DNA from: Streptomyces sp. 35G-GA-8
Lineage (GTDB): Bacteria > Actinomycetota > Actinomycetes > Streptomycetales > Streptomycetaceae
Direction of reading: 5' to 3'
Length of the DNA stretch: 64,000 bases
Assembly (NCBI RefSeq): GCF_023534745.1
Contig: NZ_JAMHJQ010000005.1
Coordinates: 186,001 to 250,000, forward strand
Under the pieces are notes generated by a model. It searched no databases, was not told the DNA's origin, and saw only the letters and a list, made by a program, of their open reading frames with translations. Each line of letters opens with the position of its first letter. Position 1 is the stretch's first letter. Positions 8,046-16,955 of this stretch are shown piece after piece. A program made the translations under genes and the position numbers.

Positions 8046-9224
8046 ATGCTCCCCGCACCAGCGGACGCCACCCACCGGATCGAGGGCCTGCTCCTCGGCA
8101 TCGCCGCGGGTGACGCCGCCGGATGGCCCTCGGGCCGGCACCGCGCCGCCCGGCTGCCCGACTGGACACGCCGCCTCACCCGCGAACTGGACACCTTCGC
8201 CGAGCAGAACGCGACGACCACCCTGCCGGTCCCGATCGCACTCAACCAGCCCCCGGAGCCGCTGCGCCTCGGCCCGTCCGACGACGCGGAGTGGGCGGCC
8301 TTCACCGCGCTCGCCGTCCTGGGCGCCTACGCCGACGGCCTCGGGGACCTCCCCGCCGACCAGCGCGTACGCTCCGCGCTCTCGCTCGCGTGGAACACGC
8401 TCGCGGACGAGATAGCGGCGGCGGCGGACCGCGCGGACGAGATCGAGTCGGCCGAGATGCCGCTGCGTGCCCGTATCTCCGTACGGGCCGGCCTGGGCAA
8501 TCTCGCCGCCGGTCTACGGCCTCCCGCCACGGGGCACGACAACCCGCACTACTTCGATGACGCGGCCTGCGTGCGCGCCGCCGTTCTCGCGGTCGTGCAC
8601 CCGGGCGAGCCGCGACTCGCCGCTGATCTCGCCGAGTTCGACGCGCGCTACACCCAGGACGGCGACGGCGTGCACGGCGCCCGCGCCATGGCGGCGGCGG
8701 TCTCCGCGGCGCTCGGCGGCGCGCCCGTCGACAGCTGCGTGGACGCGGCCCTCGCCCAACTGCCCGAGGGCACCGAGATCCACCGCAACGCGGTGCGCGC
8801 CGTCGATCTGGCCCGCGCCGCGGTGACCGCGCACCCCGGCCTGCCCGGCAACGCGTTCGCCCTCGTGCCCGTGCTGGAACACGAGATCGTCGACCATGTC
8901 TACAGCTACGGCATCGCCGCGGCCGAAACGGTGCCCGTCGCCCTCGCCGTCGCCACGGCGGCGGCCGGAGCCATCAGCGAAGCGGTCCCCACCGCGGCCT
9001 GTCTCTCCCGTGTCGCCGACTCGGCCCCTGCCCTGGCCGGCGCCCTCACCGGCGCGCTCGGCGGCGGCGACGCGTTCCCGGAGAGCTGGCGTGCGGCCTG
9101 CCGCACACTCGCGGGCTGCGCGCTGCCGCGCCTGGCCGGTACCGACCTGATCGGCCTGGCGGAGCGCCTGGCCACCATGAGCAGCCCGACCGACTCCCCC
9201 TCTCCCGAAGGAATCCCGGCATGA
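8046..9224 (+). CDS. ADP-ribosylglycohydrolase-family protein 2, degenerate metal site
   Basis: This 392-residue paralogue has a recognisable N-terminal motif (GIAAGDAAGWPSG) and first acidic cluster (SDDAEW, residues 78-83). The second canonical cluster, G-R-D-x-D-T in its neighbours, reads CLSRVADSAPALAGAL near residue 319, so the first of the two Asp residues is replaced by Val while the flanking helix ALAGALTGALGG is kept. It may be a pseudoenzyme, a partner subunit of one of the other three, or have altered metal use. It starts at ATG 8046, 98 bases after gene 1, and overlaps gene 3 by ATGA. Its length exceeds the roughly 300-residue core of the family. Confidence 0.85.
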   Translation: MLPAPADATHRIEGLLLGIAAGDAAGWPSGRHRAARLPDWTRRLTRELDTFAEQNATTTLPVPIALNQPPEPLRLGPSDDAEWAAFTALAVLGAYADGLGDLPADQRVRSALSLAWNTLADEIAAAADRADEIESAEMPLRARISVRAGLGNLAAGLRPPATGHDNPHYFDDAACVRAAVLAVVHPGEPRLAADLAEFDARYTQDGDGVHGARAMAAAVSAALGGAPVDSCVDAALAQLPEGTEIHRNAVRAVDLARAAVTAHPGLPGNAFALVPVLEHEIVDHVYSYGIAAAETVPVALAVATAAAGAISEAVPTAACLSRVADSAPALAGALTGALGGGDAFPESWRAACRTLAGCALPRLAGTDLIGLAERLATMSSPTDSPSPEGIPA

Positions 9225-10393
9225 CCACGTCCAGCAACCCGACGAGTCCCATCCCGTCCCTGGAGGACCGCACCGTCGGCGCCCTCGTCGGAGCCGCCGT
9301 GGGCGACGCGCTCGGCGGTCCGGTCGAGGGCTGGACCCCGGAGGCGATCGCCGAGCGGCACGGCGGCCGAGTACGCGGCATCGTGGAACCTTTCCACAAG
9401 GACGAGTGGAAGACCGCGCGGCCCATCGCGCCGTACCACAAGGGCGACGGCCATGTCACCGACGACACCTTGATGACACACGCCCTGATCCGTGTCTACG
9501 AGAAGGTCCGCGACCACCTCGACGCGTACGCGGTCGCCGACCATCTGGTCCCGGATCTGATCACCAACCCGCGGTGGATCCCGGAGCTGGAGGCCGAGGC
9601 GCTGCCGCTCCAGCGCATCTTCCTGGCGGAGAAGTGGATCGTCGCCCGTATCCACTACGGACATGTCGACCCGCGCGAGGCGGGCGTCGGCAATATCGTC
9701 AACTGCGGTGCGGCGATGTACATGGCGCCGGTCGGCGTGGTCAACGCGGGCAACCCGCTGAAGGCGTACGAGGAGGCGCTGGAGGTCGCGGGCGCGCACC
9801 AGTCGTCGTACGGCCGCGAGGCGGCGGGTGTCTTCGCGGCGGCGGTGGCCTCGGCGTTCGCACCGGGCGCGACGCCCGAGTCCGTCGTCGAGGATGTGCT
9901 GAGGCTCGCGAAGGACGGCACGAAGTCGGCGATCGAGGCCGTGTGCGAGGTGGCGGCACACTACGACGACTTCGAGGACGCGCTGGCCCCGCTGCGCGCG
10001 GCCGTGGCGCCGTTCGACACGGTCGGCCCCGAGTACCGCAAGCCGTCTCTCGGCGCCCGCCGCCCCTCCCGTCTGCACTCCATCGAGGAACTGCCCGTCG
10101 CCCTGGGCATGTTGCTGGTCGGTCGCGGCGACTTCCGGCACACGGTGCTCGGCTCGGTCAACTACGGCCGCGACTGCGACTCGATCGCCACGATGAGCGG
10201 CGCGATCGTCGGTGCCCTGTACGGCGAGGAGGCGGTGCCCAAGGAGTGGGGCACGGAGGTCGCGCGGGCCAGCAGGCTGGATCTGCACGCCCCGGCGCTC
10301 TCCCTCGCCCGTGTCACGCGCGAGGTGTTCGCCCGCGATCTGGAGCGGCGCCGCGCCCATGAGGCCGCCTTCACCACGCTCGCGGGGTCCTGA
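9221..10393 (+). CDS. ADP-ribosylglycohydrolase-family protein 3
   Basis: This 390-residue paralogue has intact acidic motifs: VGDALGGPVEG at the start, TDDTLM near residue 84, and NYGRDCDSIATMSGAIVGALYG near residue 313. It therefore looks catalytically competent. An inserted segment between the two motifs (RIHYGHVDPREAGVGNIV) resembles the subset of ARH proteins found in sugar or nucleoside catabolic operons rather than DraG. It overlaps gene 2 by ATGA and gene 4 by TGATG, so the three are produced together. Substrate unknown. Confidence 0.9.
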   Translation: MTTSSNPTSPIPSLEDRTVGALVGAAVGDALGGPVEGWTPEAIAERHGGRVRGIVEPFHKDEWKTARPIAPYHKGDGHVTDDTLMTHALIRVYEKVRDHLDAYAVADHLVPDLITNPRWIPELEAEALPLQRIFLAEKWIVARIHYGHVDPREAGVGNIVNCGAAMYMAPVGVVNAGNPLKAYEEALEVAGAHQSSYGREAAGVFAAAVASAFAPGATPESVVEDVLRLAKDGTKSAIEAVCEVAAHYDDFEDALAPLRAAVAPFDTVGPEYRKPSLGARRPSRLHSIEELPVALGMLLVGRGDFRHTVLGSVNYGRDCDSIATMSGAIVGALYGEEAVPKEWGTEVARASRLDLHAPALSLARVTREVFARDLERRRAHEAAFTTLAGS

Positions 10394-11814
10394 TGCTACG
10401 TCTGACCTGGGTACAGCCCGAGGACCTGGTCGGGCACGAGTTGCGCCAGGCGGCCCAGGACGGCCGTGACGCGACGGACGTCGAACGCCGCTGGATCGCG
10501 GCGGGCGGCCATCCGGCGCCTGAGCGGGCCGGCGCGTCACCGGGACCGGCCTCGCCCGAACTCAGGTCGCTCGCCCAGGAGTTGCTGGACGAACTGGCGC
10601 GGCTCCCGTCTCCCCTCGCGGCAGCGGAACCGACCGTGTTCCAGGTCGGTGCGGTACGTGAGGACAAGCCGTACGGGCGGCGACCGGACCCGGACCCGGA
10701 CCCGGCAGCGGAGACGGACCCCCGATCGGAGCGGGAGACCCGATCGGAGCGGGACCGGCTGCACGCGGCCTGGCTGGGCCGGGCCGTCGGCTGCGTCCTG
10801 GGCAAGCCCGTCGAGAAGCTCCCCCTCGACGGTATCCGCGCCCTCGCCCGCGACACCGGCAACTGGCCCCTGAACACCTGGTTCACGGAGCGGAACCTGG
10901 ACCCGCGGCTCGCGGCGGCGTACCCATGGAACCGCCGCTCCCGCCCGACCTCCCTCGCCGAGAACATCGACGGCATGCCGGAGGACGACGACCTCAACTA
11001 CCCGCTCCTGGGCCTGTTGCTGCTCCAGCGCCACGGCCACGACTTCACCACGGGCGATGTGGCGAAGCTGTGGCTGGACGAACTCCCCGCGGGCCGTACG
11101 TTCACCGCCGAGCGGATCGCCTACCGCAACCTCCTGGCCGGTCTGGAGCCACCGCACACGGCGACCCACCACAATCCGTTCCGCGAGTGGATCGGCGCAC
11201 AGATCCGGGCGGACATCTTCGGCTGGACGAACCCGGGCGACCCGGCGAAGGCCGCCGAACTCGCCCGCCGGGACGCGATGTTGTCGCACACGGCGAACGG
11301 CGTGTACGGCGAGATGTTCGTGGCGGCGGCGATCGCGCACGCGGCCGGCCCCGCCCCCACCACGATCCACGAAACCCTCGCGACCGCCCTCGCCCATATC
11401 CCGCCGGACTCCCGCTACGCGCGGGCGATCCGCTTCGGCACCGAGACGGCGCGGGCGGAACCCACCGGCACTCCGGCCGGTTTCGAGCGGGTCGTCGACG
11501 CCCTGCACGCCCGCTACGCCCATGACCACCACTGGGTGCATGTCCTGCCGAACGCGGCCCTGCTCGCCGCCGCGCTCACCCACGCCGACGGCGACTTCAC
11601 GGGCTCCATCTGCCGTGCGGTGTCGGGTGGTTGGGACACGGATTCCAACGGCGCGACCGCCGGTTCGATCGCGGGCCTGCTCGCGGGCCGCCCGGGAGCG
11701 CTCGGTGACCGCTGGACGGCCCCGCTGAAGAACCGCCTCGCCACCACGGTCGGCGGCTTCGACGGCATCGGATTCGACGAACTGGCCCGCCTCACCCTGG
11801 AGGCCCGCGCATGA
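10393..11814 (+). CDS. ADP-ribosylglycohydrolase-family protein 4, long N-terminus
   Basis: This 473-residue protein carries an approximately 120-residue Pro/Asp/Arg-rich extension (with short repeats such as DPDPDP and SERETRSERD) before the ARH domain. The domain starts at AWLGRAVGCVLGKPVE, has a variant first acidic cluster PEDDDLNYP near residue 197, and an intact second cluster SGGWDTDSNGATAGSIAG near residue 415. The P-E-D-D-D-L variant differs from the TDDT of genes 1 and 3, so specificity probably differs too. One-base overlap with gene 3 and an ATGA junction downstream keep it in the operon. Confidence 0.9.
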   Translation: MLRLTWVQPEDLVGHELRQAAQDGRDATDVERRWIAAGGHPAPERAGASPGPASPELRSLAQELLDELARLPSPLAAAEPTVFQVGAVREDKPYGRRPDPDPDPAAETDPRSERETRSERDRLHAAWLGRAVGCVLGKPVEKLPLDGIRALARDTGNWPLNTWFTERNLDPRLAAAYPWNRRSRPTSLAENIDGMPEDDDLNYPLLGLLLLQRHGHDFTTGDVAKLWLDELPAGRTFTAERIAYRNLLAGLEPPHTATHHNPFREWIGAQIRADIFGWTNPGDPAKAAELARRDAMLSHTANGVYGEMFVAAAIAHAAGPAPTTIHETLATALAHIPPDSRYARAIRFGTETARAEPTGTPAGFERVVDALHARYAHDHHWVHVLPNAALLAAALTHADGDFTGSICRAVSGGWDTDSNGATAGSIAGLLAGRPGALGDRWTAPLKNRLATTVGGFDGIGFDELARLTLEARA

Positions 11815-11924
11815 CACGTCCGACCACCCTGGGCCCCGCCGTCATGTCCACGGCCACCACGACCCCGGCCGCCATGACCCCCGCCATCACGATCCCGGTC
11901 GCCAACGTACGGAAGGCACGATGA
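11811..11924 (+). CDS. Possible translationally coupled 37-residue mini-ORF
   Basis: An ATG at 11811 overlaps the stop of ARH gene 4 (ATGA). The frame runs 37 codons and its TGA (11922-11924) overlaps the ATG of the CoA-transferase gene, again as ATGA. The predicted peptide is low-complexity, almost all Thr, Ala, Pro, Met and Val, ending NVRKAR. Third positions are overwhelmingly G or C, as in real genes here. A GGAAGG near its end serves as ribosome site for the next gene. It may be a genuine small protein, a coupling device, or a chance frame left by repeat-like expansion. No homologue is recognised. Confidence 0.4.
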   Translation: MTRPTTLGPAVMSTATTTPAAMTPAITIPVANVRKAR

Positions 11925-13141
11925 ACGACACCTCGCTCCCCCGGCCTCCCCGGCACGACGGCCCGCTGACGGGCCTGCGTGTCCTCGATCTCGCGACGCT
12001 CTTCGCCGGTCCCCTGTGCGCCACGATGCTCGGCGACTTCGGCGCCGAGGTGATCAAGGTGGAGCACCCCCGCAAACCGGACCCCTCCCGGGGCCACGGC
12101 CCGTCGAAGGACGGCATCGGCCTGTGGTGGAAGCTGCTGGGGCGCAACAAGAAGAACATCACGCTCGACCTGTCCACCACCGGCGGCCGGGAAGTACTCC
12201 TCAAACTGGTCGCCGACTCCGATGTCCTGATCGAGAACTTCCGCCCCGGCACCCTGGAGAAGTGGCACCTCGGCTGGGACGAGCTGTCGGCCGCCAACCC
12301 CCGCCTCGTCCTGGCGCGTGTCACCGGCTTCGGCCAGTTCGGTCCGTACGCCAGGCGCCCGGGATTCGGCACCCTGGCCGAGGCGATGAGCGGCTTCGCG
12401 GCGATCACCGGGCAGCCGGACGGTCCGCCGACGCTGCCGCCGTTCGGCCTCGCCGACTCGATCGCCGCGCTCGCCACCTCGTACGCGGTGATGGCCGCCC
12501 TGCGCGGCCGCGACGGGACGGGCCGCGGCCAGATCGTCGACATGGCGATCATCGAGCCGATGCTGACGATCCTCGGCCCGCAGCCCCTCTGGTACGACCA
12601 GCTCGGCTACGTACAGCCGCGCACCGGCAACCGCTCCACGAACAACGCGCCGCGCAACACCTACCGCACCGGCGACGGCAAGTGGGTCGCGGTCTCGACC
12701 TCCGCGCAGTCGATCGCGGAGCGTGTGATGCGCCTGGTGGGCAGGCCCGGGTTCATCGACGAGGACTGGTTCGCCACGGGCTCCGGCCGTGCCGCGCACG
12801 CCGACGAGCTGGACGAGGCGGTCGGCTCCTGGATCGCGGCGCACACCCGCGACGAGGTCGTGACGGCCTTCGAGAAGGCGGAGGCGGCCATCGCCCCGAT
12901 CTACGACATCCGCGAGGTGATGGCCGATGAGCAGTACCGGGCGCTCGACTCGATCACGGAGCTGCCCGACCCGGACTTCGGCACGGTGAAGATGCAGAAC
13001 GTCCTGTTCCGGCTCTCCGAGACCCCGGGCTCCATCAAGTGGACGGGGCGTCCGCACGGCGCCGACACGGACGAGATCCTCAGCGGACTCGGCCTGACGG
13101 ACACGGAGATCACCACGCTGCGCTCGGCGGGTGCGGTGTGA
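11921..13141 (+). CDS. CaiB/BaiF family III CoA-transferase (operon copy)
   Basis: This 406-residue family III CoA-transferase has the N-terminal LRVLDLATLFAGPLCATMLGDFGAEVIKVEHP signature, the LIENFRPGTLEKW and FGQFGPYARRPGF segments, and the catalytic Asp in GQIVDMAIIEP near residue 206. Such enzymes move CoA between carboxylic acids in the cytoplasm without a free acyl-phosphate. It is preceded by GGAAGG and overlaps the CitE-like gene by GTGA. Together with that lyase it forms a short acid-activation and C-C cleavage module, like the pairs used for itaconate/citramalate or mesaconate breakdown. The acid itself is unknown. Confidence 0.92.
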   Translation: MNDTSLPRPPRHDGPLTGLRVLDLATLFAGPLCATMLGDFGAEVIKVEHPRKPDPSRGHGPSKDGIGLWWKLLGRNKKNITLDLSTTGGREVLLKLVADSDVLIENFRPGTLEKWHLGWDELSAANPRLVLARVTGFGQFGPYARRPGFGTLAEAMSGFAAITGQPDGPPTLPPFGLADSIAALATSYAVMAALRGRDGTGRGQIVDMAIIEPMLTILGPQPLWYDQLGYVQPRTGNRSTNNAPRNTYRTGDGKWVAVSTSAQSIAERVMRLVGRPGFIDEDWFATGSGRAAHADELDEAVGSWIAAHTRDEVVTAFEKAEAAIAPIYDIREVMADEQYRALDSITELPDPDFGTVKMQNVLFRLSETPGSIKWTGRPHGADTDEILSGLGLTDTEITTLRSAGAV

Positions 13142-13959
13142 CCGATCACGCGTATCTGACCTGGCTGTACGTTCCCGGTGACCGCCCCGGCGTCGTCGCC
13201 AAGGCCCTCGGCTCCGGGGCCGACGTGGTGCTCGTCGATCTGGAGGACGCCGTCGCCCCCGACCGCAAGGGGTACGCGCTCGACGCGACCGCCGAACTCC
13301 TCGCCGACAAGCACGAGGTGCCGGTCCATGTCCGCGTCAACGCCCTCGACGGTCCTCTCGCGGAGCGGGAGATACGCCGTCTGACCCCGCTGCCCGGCCT
13401 GGACGCGCTGCGCCTGCCGAAGGTGACCGGTCCGGACGACCTCACCCGCGTCCTGGACTGGGCGGTCGACGTGCCGCCCCTGTACGCCCTGCTGGAATCG
13501 GCCCTCGGCATCGAGAACGCGTACACGATCGCGGGCCATCCGCGTGTGCGCGGTATCGCGCTGGGCGAGGCGGACCTGCGCGCCGAACTCGGCGTCACGG
13601 ACGCGGCGGGTCTCGCCTGGCCGCGCGGACGCGCGGTGGTCGCGGCGCGGGCGGCGCGACTGCCGCCCCCGCCGCAGTCGGTGTACCCGGACGTCCGCGA
13701 CACCGAGGGCCTGGCCCGCTCCTGCGCCGAGGGCCGCGCGCTGGGCTTCCTGGGCCGCACGGCGATCCATCCGAGGCAACTCCCGGTGATCGAGGAGGCT
13801 TTCCTGCCGACGGAGCCCGAGGTGGCGGCGGCCCGCGAGATCGTCCGGACGGCCGCGGCGGACGCGGGCGCCCTGGCGCTCCCCGACGGCCGCTTCGTGG
13901 ACGCGGCCGTCGTCGCCGACGCACGACGGGTGCTGACACTGACGGAACGCCGGAGCTGA
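13138..13959 (+). CDS. CitE-like HpcH/HpaI-fold acyl-CoA lyase
   Basis: This 273-residue TIM-barrel protein of the citrate-lyase beta/malyl-CoA lyase family uses a GTG start at 13138 that overlaps the stop of the CoA-transferase. Motifs include WLYVPGDRPGVVAKAL, DLEDAVAPDRK, RVNALDG, LPKVTGPDDL and the metal-binding Glu/Asp pair in LLESALGIENAY and ALGEADL. Members cleave 3-hydroxy-acyl-CoA esters such as citramalyl-, malyl- or citryl-CoA to acetyl-CoA or a keto acid. It is the last gene of the LacI operon and converges on the citrate-synthase-like gene with only 28 bases between stops. Confidence 0.9.
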   Translation: MTDHAYLTWLYVPGDRPGVVAKALGSGADVVLVDLEDAVAPDRKGYALDATAELLADKHEVPVHVRVNALDGPLAEREIRRLTPLPGLDALRLPKVTGPDDLTRVLDWAVDVPPLYALLESALGIENAYTIAGHPRVRGIALGEADLRAELGVTDAAGLAWPRGRAVVAARAARLPPPPQSVYPDVRDTEGLARSCAEGRALGFLGRTAIHPRQLPVIEEAFLPTEPEVAAAREIVRTAAADAGALALPDGRFVDAAVVADARRVLTLTERRS

Positions 13960-13987
13960 CCCCGCGACGGGAAGTGGCCGGTGCCGG

Positions 13988-14782
13988 TCAGTCCCGTGGG
14001 CCGAGGTCGCGTGCCGGGGTGCCCCGGTACCCCGCGAGCAGCGGTCGTGGGAGCGGCCCCTTGATGCGTGCGCCGCCTTCCTGTTCCTCCCAGGCGTGCG
14101 CGAGGATGCCCACGCTTCGGGAGAGTACGAACAGCCCGCGGCCGAGCTCCGCGGGAAAGCCCAGCTCGGCGTAGATGATCGCGGTGGCGCCGTCGATGTT
14201 CATCGGCACCGGGCGCGTCCGGCCCTCGGCCAGTGCCGCTTCGAGCGCGAGACCGGCTGCCAGGGCCCGGCCCGGTACCTCGCCTTCCGCGACGGCCTCC
14301 CGGACCAGGGCGAGGAGCGGATCGCGCCGTGGATCGCGGGGGTGGAAGCGGTGTCCGAAGCCGGGTACGTAGGCGCGGCGGTCCCGGAACCCGGCGACGA
14401 CGGCGGTGGCGTCCTCGCCGCCGATGACGCGCTCCAGCACTTCCATGCACTGCTGCCCGGCGCCGCCGTGGACGTCCCCGAGCAGGCCGGCGCCGGTGGC
14501 CACCGCGCTGTTCAGTCCAACGCCGCAGGTCGCCGCCATCCGGGCGGCGGCGATCGAGGGGGCCTGCGGACCGTGGTCGACGGCCGCCACCAGCGCGGCC
14601 TCCAGCAGGCGGCCCTGAACAGGGCTGGGGAGTTCGCCGCGCAGCATCAGCCAGATCTGCTCGGCGAAGGTGATACGGCCGATCAGCTGCTCGACGGGGT
14701 AGCCGCGCAGCAGGATCTCGCCGGGGCGGATACGGCTCACCGCTGTCGACCACCAGTCGGTGACGCGGTGTTCCTCGATCAT
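13988..14782 (-). CDS. Short citrate synthase-like protein / citryl-CoA lyase
   Basis: This 264-residue protein has the catalytic landmarks of the citrate synthase fold: the small N-terminal motif IRPGEILLRGYPVEQLIGRITFAEQIWLML, His in GDVHGGAGQQ, His in GFGHRFHPRDPR and Asp in MNIDGATAI. It lacks the roughly 100 extra residues of true citrate synthase, a length typical of citryl-CoA lyase. ATG 14782 is chosen for its GGGAGGGG ribosome site; an in-frame GTG at 14848 overlapping the upstream stop (GTGA) is an alternative adding 22 residues. It probably cleaves or forms a citryl-CoA-like ester in series with the CoA-transferases. Confidence 0.85.
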   Translation of the reverse strand: MIEEHRVTDWWSTAVSRIRPGEILLRGYPVEQLIGRITFAEQIWLMLRGELPSPVQGRLLEAALVAAVDHGPQAPSIAAARMAATCGVGLNSAVATGAGLLGDVHGGAGQQCMEVLERVIGGEDATAVVAGFRDRRAYVPGFGHRFHPRDPRRDPLLALVREAVAEGEVPGRALAAGLALEAALAEGRTRPVPMNIDGATAIIYAELGFPAELGRGLFVLSRSVGILAHAWEEQEGGARIKGPLPRPLLAGYRGTPARDLGPRD

Positions 14783-14844
14783 CGCGGGCCCCTCCCGCGC
14801 GGTCGCGGTCGCCGGCCCGGTGCCGCGCGAGGTGTCGGGGCCGC

Positions 14845-16050
14845 TCACACCGCACCCCGTTCCCGCAGCGCCGCGATCTGCGCCGAGGTGTATCCGAGTT
14901 CCGCCAGGACGGCGTCGGTGTGCTCGCCCAGCAGGGGTGGCGGTCCCGCCGGGACGGCGGGTTCGTCGTCCACGCGCAGCGGGCTGCCGAGGACCTTCAG
15001 CGGCCGTTCGCGGCCGTCGGGAAAGGGGAGCGTGTGGACGAAGCCGCGCGCGGCCAGGTGGTCCAGGTCCAGGGCGTCGGGCAGCGACAGTACGCGGGCC
15101 GCCGGGACGCCGGCGTCGGAGAGGATCTCCTCCCATTCGGCGGCCGGGCGGGCGGCGAGCGCGGACTCCACCTCGGCGCGCAGTGCTTCACGGTGTGTCT
15201 TGCGGTCGGCGGGGTGCGAGAACCGCGGGTCGGAGGTCAGGTCCTCCCGGCCGATCAGGCGGCACAGCGTGGTGAACTGCTGCTGCCGGTTGGCGGCGAT
15301 GTTCAGATGCCCGGCGCCGGTGCGGAAGGTGCCGGAGGGGGCGGCGGTGAAGTTCTCGTTACCCATCGGCCTCGGTTCCCGGCCGGTGATCAGGTAGTTG
15401 GACGTCACCCAGCCCATCGCGGTCAGCGCGGACTCCAGCATCGATACGTCGACGAACGCGCCTTCACCGGTACGGCCGCGCCGGACGAGGGCGGCGGCGA
15501 CGGCGTACGCGGCCGCCATACCGCCCAGGGTGTCGGCGACGGGAAAGCCCGCGCGCAGCGGCGTCGCCTCCGGGGTGCCCGTCACGCTCATCATGCCGCT
15601 CAGGCCCTGGATGATCTGGTCGTAGGCGGGACGGTCCCGCATCGGCCCGGTCTGTCCGAAGCCGGAGATGGCGCAGTAGACGAGCGCGGGGTTCTCGGCG
15701 CGCAGCGTCTTCCAGCCCAGCCCCAGCCGTTCCATCACCCCGGGGCGGAAGTTCTCCAGCAGGACGTCCGACTCCCGTACCGCGCGCAGCAGCGCCTCGC
15801 GCCCGTCCGGGTCCTTGAGATTCACGGTGAGGGAGCGCTTGCCCGCGTTCTGGGCCAGGAAGGACGCCCCGAGCAGCTCGTCGTCCAGGGCGCGGTCGGC
15901 CCCCAACTGGCGTGCCAGATCACCCGATCCCGGCATTTCCACTTTGAGTACATCGGCGCCCTGAAGGGCGAGCTGATAGCCGGCGAAGGGCCCGGCGAGG
16001 ACGTTCGTGAGGTCGAGGACGCGGACGCCGTCCAGCAGCGCGGTCGTCAT
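14845..16050 (-). CDS. CaiB/BaiF family III CoA-transferase (second copy)
   Basis: This 401-residue protein has the same fold as the enzyme at 11921 but is clearly divergent. It shows VRVLDLTNVLAGPFAGYQLALQGADVLKVE at the start, LLENFRPGVMERLG, and the catalytic Asp in GAFVDVSMLESALTAMG near residue 170. Its ATG at 16050 shares one base with the IclR stop (TGATG), so it is translated with its regulator and with the downstream citryl-CoA-lyase-like gene. I infer acyl-CoA activation of the acid imported by the MHS symporter at 16956. Confidence 0.92.
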   Translation of the reverse strand: MTTALLDGVRVLDLTNVLAGPFAGYQLALQGADVLKVEMPGSGDLARQLGADRALDDELLGASFLAQNAGKRSLTVNLKDPDGREALLRAVRESDVLLENFRPGVMERLGLGWKTLRAENPALVYCAISGFGQTGPMRDRPAYDQIIQGLSGMMSVTGTPEATPLRAGFPVADTLGGMAAAYAVAAALVRRGRTGEGAFVDVSMLESALTAMGWVTSNYLITGREPRPMGNENFTAAPSGTFRTGAGHLNIAANRQQQFTTLCRLIGREDLTSDPRFSHPADRKTHREALRAEVESALAARPAAEWEEILSDAGVPAARVLSLPDALDLDHLAARGFVHTLPFPDGRERPLKVLGSPLRVDDEPAVPAGPPPLLGEHTDAVLAELGYTSAQIAALRERGAV

Positions 16051-16808
16051 CAGGCCGTGCCTCCGATGCAGTCGAGGGCGGTCAGGGCCCGAGCGGTGTC
16101 CACCAGGGCGGACGTGAAGCCCGCGACGGCCTCGTCGGTGAAACGGGCGGTGGGACCGCCCAGGGCAACGGCGCCGGTCAGCCGGCCCGCCGCGTCGAAC
16201 ACGGGCGCCGCGGCGCCGGACACGCCCGCCTCGCGCTCCCCGTGGCTGACGGACCAGCCCTGCACGGCGGCCTGCCGAGCGCGCTCCCACAGCGTCTTGT
16301 CCCAGCCAGGATGCGGCGCGCGGGCCGCGACGGCGGCGACGTCCGCGCGCTCGGCACGGGAGAGGAGCACATGGCTGGACGCGCCGGACCACAGCGGCAT
16401 CTCGGCGCCCACATGCACGACATGGCGCAGGGTCCGCGTCCCCTCGTGGCGGGCGATGCACACGCGGGTGCCCTGCTGGCGAACGTAGAGGTGTACGGTC
16501 TCGCCGCCGCTCGCCTCGCTCAGCTCTTTCAGCCGCTGCAACGCCTCTTCCGGCAACTGCCAGGTATTGCGGGCCAGTTCCGCCCAGCGCAGCAGCCCGG
16601 TGCCCGGGACGGTCCGTCCGTCGCCTCGGCTCCAGAGCAGACCGCACTGTTCCAGGGTGTGCACCAGCCGGACCACGGTCGTCTTCGGGAGCCCCGTGGC
16701 GCTGACGAGTTCCCGTACGGAACGGCTCGGGTGTTCCGCGTCGTAGAGGGCGAGCAGGTCCACGGCGCGCTGGACGCTGCGGACACCGCCGGCATCGGGT
16801 TCAGGCAT
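16050..16808 (-). CDS. IclR-family regulator
   Basis: This 252-residue protein has an N-terminal winged helix (about residues 8-65: SVQRAVDLLALYDAEHP, RELVSATGLPKTTVVRLVHTLE) and the IclR effector domain (GGETVHLYVRQQGTRVCIARHEG to the C-terminus, with the typical GAEMPLWSGASSHVLLS segment). ATG 16808 has a strong GGAGGAAGAGG site. It heads a three-gene - strand operon and is divergent from the MHS symporter gene across 147 bases, so it probably controls both directions in response to an aromatic or short organic acid. Confidence 0.92.
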   Translation of the reverse strand: MPEPDAGGVRSVQRAVDLLALYDAEHPSRSVRELVSATGLPKTTVVRLVHTLEQCGLLWSRGDGRTVPGTGLLRWAELARNTWQLPEEALQRLKELSEASGGETVHLYVRQQGTRVCIARHEGTRTLRHVVHVGAEMPLWSGASSHVLLSRAERADVAAVAARAPHPGWDKTLWERARQAAVQGWSVSHGEREAGVSGAAAPVFDAAGRLTGAVALGGPTARFTDEAVAGFTSALVDTARALTALDCIGGTA

Positions 16809-16955
16809 ATGAATCCTCTTCCTCCGCGAAATAGTCGTCGCCGGTCTCTTGTCAGCGAGTTGCCACCTCCATAACATCACCGAACCATTCAGCGGCACAA
16901 GTGTTCCGCCTGGTGGTACCGCATGGTGATACCGGAGGCGACAAAGGAGTCCCCG

